Source: Acetobacteraceae bacterium
GTDB lineage: Bacteria > Pseudomonadota > Alphaproteobacteria > Acetobacterales > Acetobacteraceae
Direction of reading: 5' to 3'
NCBI GenBank assembly: GCA_947478535.1
Contig: CANJXD010000313.1
Coordinates: forward strand, 1 to 6,950
DNA length: 6,950 bases
Part shown: positions 1 through 5,436 of the stretch, in pieces
Numbering within the stretch: position 1 is the first letter of the stretch
Layout: each line of letters starts with the position of its first letter
The notes under the pieces: model-generated
Database searches by the model: none
The model's input: only the letters and a program-made list of their open reading frames with translations
What the model was told of the DNA's origin: nothing
Translations under genes and position numbers: made by a program

Positions 1-36
1 ATCGCCCGGCTGCGCCGGAGCCTGGCCGCGAAGTAG
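1..36 (+). CDS. Possible 3' end of a gene running in from the left (partial)
   Basis: Reading from base 1, frame 1 gives 11 sense codons (I A R L R R S L A A K) and then a TAG stop at 34-36. The peptide is basic, Ala/Leu/Arg-rich and helix-like, as many C-termini are, but is far too short to name. It would converge tail to tail on the hydrolase gene, whose stop lies 10 bp further on. Such tight convergent spacing is usual in compact genomes. An open frame this short can arise by chance, so the call is tentative. Confidence 0.3.
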   Translation: MARLRRSLAAK

Positions 37-46
37 CGGCCCCCGC

Positions 47-643
47 TCACACCAGGGACGCGGCCGGCACCACCACGGCGAAGCGGTCCGCGAGTTCGGC
101 GAGGGCGTGGCGATGGATGGCGGCGCCGCTGATCGCCTCCCCCGTCACCACATCCGGCAGGGCGCGGGTCGCGCAGGCGTCATGCGGGATGGTGACGCGA
201 TAGCCGAGGTCGAGCGCCGCGCGGGCGGTGGAGCTCACGCACATATGCGTCTGGTAGCCCGCCACGATCAGTTCCTTCCGCCCCGTCGCCGCCACCAGGG
301 CGGCGAGGTCCGTCCCCGCGAAGGCATTGGGCAGCGGCTTTTCCACCACCGCCTCCGCGCCTTCCGGCGCAACCTCCGTGAGGATGGCGCCGCCCGCGGC
401 ATCGCGGTCGAACACCCCGCCGGCGCGGCCCTTATGGGCGACGTGGATGATGCTGGCACCCGCCGCCCGGGCACGGCCAAGCAGCGCTGCGAGGACGGCC
501 AGCGATGGCTCGATCCCCTCCAGCGGCAGCTTGCCGGTGCGGTATTCGCCCTGCGCGTCGATCAGCACCAGCACGGCATCGGCCAGCGCCGGAGGGGCGA
601 GGCTGGCGCCCGCCATCTGCAACAGGGTCTTGGGCGGGGTCAT
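47..643 (-). CDS. Isochorismatase-family cysteine hydrolase
   Basis: This 198-residue protein has the size and fold pattern of the isochorismatase-like cysteine hydrolases, a family that includes nicotinamidases, N-carbamoylsarcosine amidases and the YcaC/YecD types. The expected catalytic triad is visible: Asp29 in VLIDAQGEY, Lys102 in EKPLPNAF, and nucleophile Cys135 in GYQTHMCVSSTARAA. A beta-strand/helix alternation typical of the alpha/beta/alpha sandwich surrounds these residues. The ATG at 643 is favoured because an AGAGG ribosome-binding site (minus strand of 653-657) lies 9 nt upstream; an internal Met10 is a weaker alternative. There is no signal peptide, so it is probably cytosolic. 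It lies downstream of yajC on the same strand, across 60 bp that contain a hairpin. The substrate cannot be read from the sequence: family members cleave isochorismate, nicotinamide, carbamoyl amides and others. Family assignment is firm, exact function unknown. Confidence 0.92.
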   Translation of the reverse strand: MTPPKTLLQMAGASLAPPALADAVLVLIDAQGEYRTGKLPLEGIEPSLAVLAALLGRARAAGASIIHVAHKGRAGGVFDRDAAGGAILTEVAPEGAEAVVEKPLPNAFAGTDLAALVAATGRKELIVAGYQTHMCVSSTARAALDLGYRVTIPHDACATRALPDVVTGEAISGAAIHRHALAELADRFAVVVPAASLV

Positions 644-667
644 GGGGCGGAGCCTCTCGTGATGGGT

Positions 668-694
668 GGGGGATGGTGCGTTCGCACCACCCCC
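668..694 (-). terminator. GC-rich hairpin between yajC and the hydrolase gene, weak terminator or processing site
   Basis: The arms GGTGC (675-679) and GCACC (684-688) pair perfectly around the loop GTTC. They extend past a small bulge to GGGG (669-672) with CCCC (690-693). The hairpin starts 10 bp after the yajC stop. Neither strand shows a T-run after the stem, so an efficient intrinsic terminator is not supported; partial termination or mRNA end protection is as likely. Confidence 0.4.
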
Positions 695-703
695 ATGGGC
701 AGG

Positions 704-1039
704 TCAGCCCTTGTCGTTCGCCGGCTCCGGCGGCTTCACCACGCTGGCGATGGTGCCGCGCACCACCGTCACGCGCACGCCGGTGGCGATCTCGACCTCC
801 ACCTCGTCGCTGTCATCGCGCACCTTGGCGACGGTGCCGACGATGCCGCCCGCCGTGACGACGCGGTCATTGCGCTTCAGCGTGCCGAGCATGGTCTTGT
901 GGTCCTTCAGCTTCTTCTGCTGCGGGCGGATCAGCAGGAAGTAGAAGACGGCGAAGATCAGGATCAGCGGCAGAAGCTGCATCGCAATGGCGCTGGTCCC
1001 GCCATCGGCGGTCTGGGCATAGGCGGGAGAGATGAACAT
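704..1039 (-). CDS. yajC: YajC, Sec translocon accessory membrane protein
   Basis: A 111-residue protein with the standard YajC layout. A short N-terminus (MFISPAYAQTADGG) leads to one membrane helix at about residues 17-37. The hallmark RPQQKK follows (38-43), then a cytoplasmic domain with RVVTAGGIVGTV (59-70) and a charged, beta-rich end. YajC belongs to the holo-translocon with SecD and SecF and assists Sec-dependent export and membrane insertion. The open frame extends 10 codons further to a GTG at 1069. I chose the ATG at 1039 because the product then matches the usual YajC start and length, and no ribosome-binding site precedes the GTG. A GGAAG lies about 12 nt upstream of the ATG, so initiation may be modest. 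secD and secF normally follow yajC; here the next gene on this strand is a cysteine hydrolase. Confidence 0.95.
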   Translation of the reverse strand: MFISPAYAQTADGGTSAIAMQLLPLILIFAVFYFLLIRPQQKKLKDHKTMLGTLKRNDRVVTAGGIVGTVAKVRDDSDEVEVEIATGVRVTVVRGTIASVVKPPEPANDKG

Positions 1040-1197
1040 GGTGCGGTCCGGCTTCCGTGTGTTTGGCACCGCTGTCGCGGCGGCGGGTTAAATCCCGCCG
1101 CGGTCGCGACGGTGGGGCTCTTTGGCGCCGGGGTTGCGGCGCCTTGGCCCGCAACCTAGCTTCCGCCCCCTTTCCGTCAATACACAGCCATCACCGC
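1040..1197. promoter_or_regulatory. Divergent intergenic region with stacked inverted repeats
   Basis: These 158 bp separate the start codons of yajC (minus) and the DUF815 ATPase (plus), so they should hold both promoters. Three inverted repeats stand out. CGGCGGG (1081-1087) pairs with CCCGCCG (1094-1100) around TTAAAT, and an outer GTCGCG (1074-1079)/CGCGAC (1105-1110) extends it. GGCGCC recurs at 1124-1129 and 1138-1143. GGTTGCGG (1132-1139) pairs with CCGCAACC (1149-1156). The last two overlap and could be alternative folds. I could not pick out a convincing -35/-10 pair on either strand. Confidence 0.5.
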
Positions 1198-2088
1198 ATG
1201 GTCATTTCCGGGGCCACCGCCTTGACCGATCTGCACGCCCTCCTCCCCACCCTGGCCCGCATCGCGGAGGCGCTGGAGCGCCTGGCCCCGCCGCCACCGC
1301 CGAAGCCGGACCTCGGCGCGGCGGATGCCTTCGTCTGGCACCCCGGCCCGCCCGCTCGCCTGGTGCCGGTACCGCGCGTCGCCGCAGTCGAGATCGGCCT
1401 GTTGCAGGGGGTGGAGCGCCAGAAGGGCCTGGTGCTGGAAAACACCCTGCGCTTCGCCCGCGGCCTGCCGGCCAACAACGCCATGCTGTGGGGCGCCCGC
1501 GGCATGGGCAAGTCATCCCTCGTGAAGGCCGCCCATGCGGCCGCCAACACCGGAAACCCCCGCAGCCTCGCCCTGGTGGAAATCCAGCGGGAGGACATCC
1601 GCACCCTGCCAGACCTGCTGAACGTGCTGCGCGCTGATCAGCGCCGCTGCCTGGTGTTCTGCGACGACCTGTCCTTCGAGCGAGAGGATGCCGACTACAA
1701 GGCGCTGAAATCCGTGCTCGATGGCGGCATCGAAGGGCGGCCGGCCAATGTGCTGTTCTACGCCACCTCCAACCGCCGCCACCTGATGTCGCGCGACATG
1801 ATCGAGAATGAGCGCAGCACCGCCATCAACCCCGGCGAGGCGGTGGAGGAGAAGGTCTCCCTCAGCGACCGTTTCGGCCTGTGGATCGGCTTCCACAACT
1901 GCGACCAGGACACCTTCTTCGCGATGGTCGACGGCTACGCCGCGAGCTTCGCCCTGCCTGTGACGCAGGAGGCGCTGCACCGCGCCGCCATCGAATGGTC
2001 CGTCACGCGTGGTGGGCGATCCGGCCGCGTCGCCTGGCAGTTCGTGCAGGACATGGCGGGGCGACTGGGAGTCGCCCTGGAAGGCTGA
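1198..2088 (+). CDS. DUF815-family P-loop ATPase (AAA+-like)
   Basis: A 296-residue protein of the DUF815 family (PF05673 by recognition), conserved ATPases of unknown role common near yajC in alphaproteobacteria. After a helical N-terminus and a proline run at 31-35, the core carries the Walker A motif GARGMGKSS (99-107, Lys105). A hydrophobic strand ends in the Walker B acidic pair (CLVFCDDLSFE, 151-161; Asp156/Asp157). A sensor-1-like strand VLFYATSNRRHL lies at 185-196. The spacing fits AAA+ proteins. It is probably cytosolic, with no signal or membrane helix. The ATG at 1198 is preferred because the family usually begins near here. The frame is open to a GTG at 1057, but that extension is Arg-rich, unlike the family, and falls in the intergenic repeats. 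No clear Shine-Dalgarno precedes 1198, so leaderless or weak initiation is possible. The partner or substrate is unknown. Confidence 0.9.
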   Translation: MVISGATALTDLHALLPTLARIAEALERLAPPPPPKPDLGAADAFVWHPGPPARLVPVPRVAAVEIGLLQGVERQKGLVLENTLRFARGLPANNAMLWGARGMGKSSLVKAAHAAANTGNPRSLALVEIQREDIRTLPDLLNVLRADQRRCLVFCDDLSFEREDADYKALKSVLDGGIEGRPANVLFYATSNRRHLMSRDMIENERSTAINPGEAVEEKVSLSDRFGLWIGFHNCDQDTFFAMVDGYAASFALPVTQEALHRAAIEWSVTRGGRSGRVAWQFVQDMAGRLGVALEG

Positions 2089-2144
2089 GGCCGCGACGCA
2101 ACGACTAACCCCCGCCAATCCCTTGGATTACCTGGGAGAGAGCG

Positions 2145-2177
2145 CGCGGAGGCGCAGATTGCAGATATGCCTCCGCG
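2145..2177 (+). repeat. 9-bp perfect inverted repeat downstream of the DUF815 gene
   Basis: CGCGGAGGC (2145-2153) is the exact reverse complement of GCCTCCGCG (2169-2177), separated by a 15-nt A/T-richer loop. The loop contains a short direct repeat, GCAGAT (2154-2159) and GCAGAT (2161-2166). No U-tract follows in either direction. The stem could be an mRNA 3'-end structure, part of a leader RNA for the next gene, or a protein-binding palindrome. Confidence 0.5.
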
Positions 2178-2279
2178 GCTGACCCCTGGGTGAATTCGCC
2201 GCAGCTTTCAGACCTTTACCTTGTGTCGTCCATCCCCCGGGCGGAGCGTCCCCGCGCATGCCTGGGGCGCCGCCATTCC

Positions 2280-2316
2280 GGCGGGTCGAACCCCGGTGCA
2301 ACCGGAGAATCCCGCC
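2280..2316 (+). promoter_or_regulatory. Two-part stem-loop just upstream of the small membrane ORF
   Basis: An inner stem CCGGT (2293-2297)/ACCGG (2301-2305) with loop GCA sits inside an outer stem GGCGGG (2280-2285)/CCCGCC (2311-2316). The internal loops are TCGAACC and AGAAT. The candidate ribosome-binding site GGAGA (2304-2308) lies partly in the inner stem and partly in the 3' internal loop. Folding could therefore mask translation of the ORF starting at 2319 or 2322. The structure does not match a riboswitch class that I can recall. Confidence 0.4.
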
Positions 2317-2321
2317 CCGTG

Positions 2322-2543
2322 ATGGATATGCTTCTCGCGCCGATCAACATGATGTTCCGCCTGGTCGGAACCTATCCCATCCCGGTCATGGTGGCCTGCG
2401 TCGCCGGCACCATCGCGGGCTGGCTCACGGGGCATGACGTCGTCAGCGTCAGCTTCGCGCTGTACGGCTCCACCGTGATGATCTGGTACGACGAACATAC
2501 CAGGCCGCGCGCCATCGATGACGGCGTCGTCGCCGGCGATTGA
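2322..2543 (+). CDS. Small predicted membrane protein, function unknown
   Basis: This 73-residue ORF is not a family I recognise. It has a hydrophobic core with one clear helix (about residues 20-37, IPVMVACVAGTIAGWLTG) and a second weaker one (about 41-55, ending in VMIW). A hydrophilic, charged tail follows (YDEHTRPRAIDDG). That suggests a small one- or two-pass membrane protein. The ATG at 2322 is chosen; a GTG directly before it (2319) is an alternative that would shorten the distance to the GGAG at 2304-2307 from 14 to 11 nt. Support for its being real comes from the coherent hydrophobic pattern and from a strong terminator starting 8 bp after its stop in the correct orientation. It converges on serS. 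It stands alone, so context gives no role. Confidence 0.62.
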   Translation: MDMLLAPINMMFRLVGTYPIPVMVACVAGTIAGWLTGHDVVSVSFALYGSTVMIWYDEHTRPRAIDDGVVAGD

Positions 2544-2551
2544 TGCCGATA

Positions 2552-2583
2552 CCCGCCGGAGCAACCCTCCGGCGGGGTTTCTT
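2552..2583 (+). terminator. Rho-independent terminator after the small membrane ORF
   Basis: CCCGCCGGAG (2552-2561) pairs perfectly over 10 bp with CTCCGGCGGG (2567-2576) around the loop CAACC. It is followed on the plus strand by GTTTCTT. It begins 8 bp after the plus-strand stop codon and ends at the convergent serS stop codon. The minus-strand side lacks a T-run, so it serves the plus-strand transcript best, though the stem may also slow read-out from serS. Confidence 0.88.
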
Positions 2584-3857
2584 CAGCCCTGCGGTGACAA
2601 CACCTCAAGCCCGCGCAGATAAGGCCGCAGCACGGGGGGGATGAGGATGGAGCCATCTTCCTGCTGGAAGGTCTCCATCACCGCGATCAGCGCCCGGCCC
2701 ACCGCAACGCCGCTGCCATTCAGCGTATGAACAAACTCCGTACCCTTCGCGCCGGCGGGGCGGAAGCGCGCATCCATGCGCCGTGCCTGGAAATCCCGGC
2801 AATTGGAGCAGGACGAAATCTCCCGCCACGCCTGCTGGCCGGGCAGCCACACTTCGAGGTCATAGGTCCGCGCCGCGCCGAAGCCGGTATCGCCGGCACA
2901 GAGCACGATGCGCCGCCAGACCAGGCCGAGTTCCGTCAGCACCCGTTCCGCGCATTCCGTCATCCGCTCATGCTCCGCCGCGCTGTCCTGCGGCAGGCAG
3001 ATGGAGACGAGCTCGACCTTCGGGAACTGGTGCTGGCGCAGCATGCCACGCGTGTCCCGCCCCGCCGACCCGGCCTCGCTGCGAAAGCAGGGGGACAGGG
3101 CCGTCAGGCGCATCGGCAGCGCCGTCTCCGCCAGGATCTCCCCGCGCACGATATTCGTCAGCGGCACCTCGGCGGTCGGGATCAGCCAGCGGCCATCCGT
3201 GGTGCGGAACAGGTCCTCGCTGAACTTCGGCAACTGGCCGGTGCCGTACATGGTGGCGTCGTTCACCAGCAGCGGCACGGCACATTCGGTATAGCCGTGG
3301 TCCTGCGTGTGCAGGTCCAGCATCCATTGGCCGATCGCGCGTTCCAGCCGCGCGAGTGGCCCGCGCAGGACAGTGAAGCGCGCGCCGGCAAGCTTGGCGG
3401 CGGCGGTGAAATCCATGCCCAGCTTGTCGCCGAGTTCGAAATGCTGCCTGGGCGGGAAGGCGTAGTTTGCCGGCGCGCCATGGGTGTGGAGGACGACATT
3501 GTCCGATTCCTCCAGCCCTTCCGGCACCTCCGCGTCCAGCACGTTGGGCAGGGCGGCGAGCATTGCGTCGCGCGCTGCCTCATGCACCTCCGGCGTCGCG
3601 GCGGCGGCGGCATCCATCGCGGCCTTCACTTCCGCCTTGAGGCGCTCCGCCTCCGCCGCGTCGCCACGCTTCATCGCAGCGCCGATCTGGCGGGACAACT
3701 CGTTGCGCGTGGTCTGCGCGGCCTGTGTGATGCGGATCGCCTCGACGCGCAGGTCATCAAGGCGCAACGCCTCGGATGCGGCCGGGGAGGCACCGCGCCG
3801 CGCAAGCGCCGCATCGAACGCGGCCGGATCGGCGCGCACCACCTTGATGTCATGCAT
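2583..3857 (-). CDS. serS: Seryl-tRNA synthetase
   Basis: A complete 424-residue class II aminoacyl-tRNA synthetase that charges tRNA-Ser (and tRNA-Sec where present) in the cytosol. The length is close to the E. coli enzyme (430). The N-terminal ~110 residues form the charged, heptad-like coiled-coil arm that grips the long variable arm of tRNA-Ser. In the catalytic domain are the serine-binding TAEVPL loop (228-233), motif 2 with [14 protein letters not shown] (258-271), the EISSCSN segment (346-352) and motif 3 with [16 protein letters not shown] (381-396). All expected family signatures are present. The ATG at 3857 is supported by an AAGGGGG ribosome-binding site (minus strand of 3867-3873) 9 nt upstream. 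The gene follows tatC by 25 bp on the same strand, so it is probably the distal gene of a tatB-tatC-serS unit. Confidence 0.98.
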   Translation of the reverse strand: MHDIKVVRADPAAFDAALARRGASPAASEALRLDDLRVEAIRITQAAQTTRNELSRQIGAAMKRGDAAEAERLKAEVKAAMDAAAAATPEVHEAARDAMLAALPNVLDAEVPEGLEESDNVVLHTHGAPANYAFPPRQHFELGDKLGMDFTAAAKLAGARFTVLRGPLARLERAIGQWMLDLHTQDHGYTECAVPLLVNDATMYGTGQLPKFSEDLFRTTDGRWLIPTAEVPLTNIVRGEILAETALPMRLTALSPCFRSEAGSAGRDTRGMLRQHQFPKVELVSICLPQDSAAEHERMTECAERVLTELGLVWRRIVLCAGDTGFGAARTYDLEVWLPGQQAWREISSCSNCRDFQARRMDARFRPAGAKGTEFVHTLNGSGVAVGRALIAVMETFQQEDGSILIPPVLRPYLRGLEVLSPQG

Positions 3858-3882
3858 GGCGACCGGCCCCCTTGGCCAGCAA

Positions 3883-4680
3883 TCAGGTCTTCGTCGTCGG
3901 GTCGGGCTTCTTCCGCTGCATCCAGCTCGCCGCGAGAATCGAGATCTCGTAGAGCAGGATGAGAGGCACCGCCAAGCCGATCTGGCTGATGATGTCGGGC
4001 GGCGTGATCACCGCCGCCACCACGAACATGATGACGACAGCGTAGCGCCGGCCCTTGCGCAGCGTGTCCACGCTGACGATGCCGACCTTGGCCATCAGCG
4101 TCAGCAGCACGGGAAGCTGGAAGGCGATGCCGAAGGCCAGGATCATGTGCATGACGAGCGAGAGGTATTCGCTGACCTTCGCTTCGAGCTGGATCGGGAT
4201 GAAGCCGGTATCGGCCGGCGTCTCGAAGCTGATGAAGAACTTCCAGGCCAGCGGGAAGATGAGGTAGTAGGCCAGCGCCGCGCCCATGATGAACAGGAAC
4301 GGCGAAGCCACCAGGAAGGGCATGATCGCGTTCTTCTCGCTTTTGTAGAGCCCCGGCGCGACGAACAGCCAAAGCTGCGTCGCCCACATCGGGAAGGAGA
4401 AGAACGTGGCGCCGAAGAAGGCGACCTTCAGGTAGGTGAAGAACGCCTCATACAAGGCGGTGAAGATCATCCGGCGATCCGCGCCGCCGGCCTGCGCGTG
4501 CAGGATGTCCGCCAGCGGAGCGGCCAGGAAGCCGTAGATCTGCGTCGAGAAGTAATAGCAGACGGCGAAGGCGATGACGAAGGCGCCGATCGACCACATG
4601 AGCCGCGTGCGCAGCTCCATCAGGTGCTCGATCAGCGGCATCGGCTTGTCGTCGATGGAGTCGTTCGGATCGCGTGACAC
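3883..4680 (-). CDS. tatC: TatC, core receptor of the twin-arginine translocase
   Basis: A 265-residue polytopic inner-membrane protein that, with TatB, recognises twin-arginine signal peptides and directs export of folded proteins. Six membrane helices are evident, at roughly 28-48, 76-97, 118-142, 173-198, 212-227 and 233-252. Family landmarks include HLMELRTRL (19-27), the proline of FLAAPL (Pro55), [13 protein letters not shown] (104-116) and TPPDIISQ (226-233). By alignment to E. coli from memory, Phe106 and Glu115 correspond to the signal-binding Phe94 and Glu103. The start is a GTG at 4680, 17 bp after the tatB stop. An internal ATG (Met14) is possible but would leave only six residues before HLMELR. 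The C-terminus is short and basic, as expected on the cytoplasmic side. Spacing implies coupled expression with tatB and serS. Confidence 0.97.
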   Translation of the reverse strand: MSRDPNDSIDDKPMPLIEHLMELRTRLMWSIGAFVIAFAVCYYFSTQIYGFLAAPLADILHAQAGGADRRMIFTALYEAFFTYLKVAFFGATFFSFPMWATQLWLFVAPGLYKSEKNAIMPFLVASPFLFIMGAALAYYLIFPLAWKFFISFETPADTGFIPIQLEAKVSEYLSLVMHMILAFGIAFQLPVLLTLMAKVGIVSVDTLRKGRRYAVVIMFVVAAVITPPDIISQIGLAVPLILLYEISILAASWMQRKKPDPTTKT

Positions 4681-4697
4681 TTTTGTGATCCGTCAGT

Positions 4698-5318
4698 TCA
4701 GGCGGCGTTGGGGGTCGTGCTGCCCAAAGGCGGCACGGTGGGGGCTGCAGCGGGCGCCGCAGCGGGCGGCACACTCACGGGCGTGGGGGTCACGACGGGA
4801 GCCACGGGCGGTGCCTCCGGGATCGGCGATGCCGGTGGCAGGAAGGGCGGCGGCTCGGCGCTCGCGGCGGGCGGTTCGGGCAGCGGCGGCAGCGGCGGCA
4901 GTGTGTTCGGCGGCACGAAATCCGGCATCGCCGGCGGCTCGGGCGCGGCCGGCGGAGGTGTCACCACCGCGCCATGCATCGTGGAAGCCGAGGAGGATGT
5001 GTCGAAGGCGTCCTTCAGCGGGTTCCCGATCGGGTTCTCGTTGAAGGTCTTGCGCAGCGACCCGTCCTTGTCGATTTCCTTCTCGACGATGTCGCGCACG
5101 TTGAAGTTCCGGATCTCGTTGATCGAGTTCCGGACGTCATCGAGCTTGGCCTCGCGCACGACCTCATCCACCTGGCCCTGGAATTCCCCGGCCATGCGGC
5201 GGAGCTTCTGGATACCCTTGGCGATGCCACGCACGGCATCCGGCAGGTCCTTGGGGCCGATGACGACCACCGCGACCACCGCGATCAGCGCGAGTTCGGT
5301 CCAATCGAGACCCAGCAT
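4698..5318 (-). CDS. tatB: TatB, twin-arginine translocase subunit with a long proline-rich tail
   Basis: A 206-residue protein with the TatA/B layout. The N-terminal membrane helix (about 6-20) is followed by the hinge GPKDLP (21-26), an amphipathic helix (about 27-45) and a charged helical region with FQGQVDEVVREAKLDDVRN (46-64). The early acidic residue (Glu8), the GPKDLP hinge and the length favour TatB over TatA, as does its place directly before tatC. TatB pairs with TatC in the signal-peptide receptor complex. From about residue 121 the protein becomes a low-complexity Pro/Ala/Val tail in which 34 of residues 121-200 are proline. This tail explains the long Gly-rich open frame on the opposite strand. 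The ATG at 5318 is supported by GAGG (minus strand of 5323-5326) 4 nt upstream. No tatA lies next to it. Confidence 0.94.
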   Translation of the reverse strand: MLGLDWTELALIAVVAVVVIGPKDLPDAVRGIAKGIQKLRRMAGEFQGQVDEVVREAKLDDVRNSINEIRNFNVRDIVEKEIDKDGSLRKTFNENPIGNPLKDAFDTSSSASTMHGAVVTPPPAAPEPPAMPDFVPPNTLPPLPPLPEPPAASAEPPPFLPPASPIPEAPPVAPVVTPTPVSVPPAAAPAAAPTVPPLGSTTPNAA

Positions 5319-5322
5319 TCTA

Positions 5323-5326
5323 CCTC
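5323..5326 (-). promoter_or_regulatory. Ribosome-binding site of tatB
   Basis: GAGG on the minus strand, 4 nt before the tatB ATG at 5318. It supports MLGLDWTEL as the true N-terminus. Confidence 0.7.
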
Positions 5327-5380
5327 ATCCCCGCCACCATGCGGCATGCAGACCCGGCGGCCAGTTCCGTTAGCAGGATC

Positions 5381-5408
5381 GCCGCCCCCCGCCAATCCGG
5401 CGGGCGGC
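5381..5408 (-). repeat. GC-rich hairpin between the ABC ATPase gene and tatB
   Basis: GCCGCCC (5381-5387) pairs with GGGCGGC (5402-5408). Past a CC bulge, an inner GCC (5391-5393)/GGC (5399-5401) closes around a 5-nt loop. It sits about midway in the 118-bp spacer. No T-run follows on the minus strand, so a classical terminator is not supported. The stem may reduce read-through into tatB or mark the end of the ABC transcript, but that is inference. Confidence 0.42.
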
Positions 5409-5436
5409 AACACAGCCGAAAACCCGCCACCCCTAT

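Larger units (their letters stand above)
2089..2321. other. 233-bp gene-free stretch with two hairpins
   Basis: No coding frame with family resemblance is seen between the ATPase stop and the small membrane ORF. The frame of the small ORF does stay open back to about 2190, but that upstream part reads as an irregular Arg/Ser/Pro-rich peptide without domain character. The stretch holds the two hairpins listed separately (2145-2177 and 2280-2316). No T-tract follows either stem, so no intrinsic terminator for the ATPase gene is evident here. The stretch may be the 5' leader of the small ORF or a read-through region. Confidence 0.5.

Noticed and set aside
107..1159. Long plus-strand open frame opposite the hydrolase and yajC genes
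   Set aside because: It is Arg/His/Gly-rich with no domain character and runs across two real genes and their spacer. It is a GC-rich shadow frame.
2280..2316. tRNA T-arm-like string (GGGTCGAACCCC) suggesting a tRNA or tRNA fragment
   Set aside because: There is no matching acceptor stem, D-arm or anticodon arm at the right distances, and the paired arms fold differently from a tRNA.
2280..2316. Cobalamin, fluoride or TPP riboswitch
   Set aside because: Some short strings look similar, but the conserved core elements of each class are absent as far as I can recall them.
2727..3962. 411-codon plus-strand open frame opposite serS
   Set aside because: The minus strand encodes an unmistakable seryl-tRNA synthetase; the plus-strand product is Arg-rich and spans the serS-tatC boundary.
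4708..5373. Gly/Ser-rich plus-strand open frame resembling a repeat-rich surface protein
   Set aside because: It is the antisense of the TatB proline-rich tail (CCN codons read as GGN), not an independent gene.
5319..5436. A hidden short tatA gene upstream of tatB
   Set aside because: No frame on the minus strand in this spacer gives a TatA-like helix and hinge, and at 118 bp it is too short for a complete TatA.
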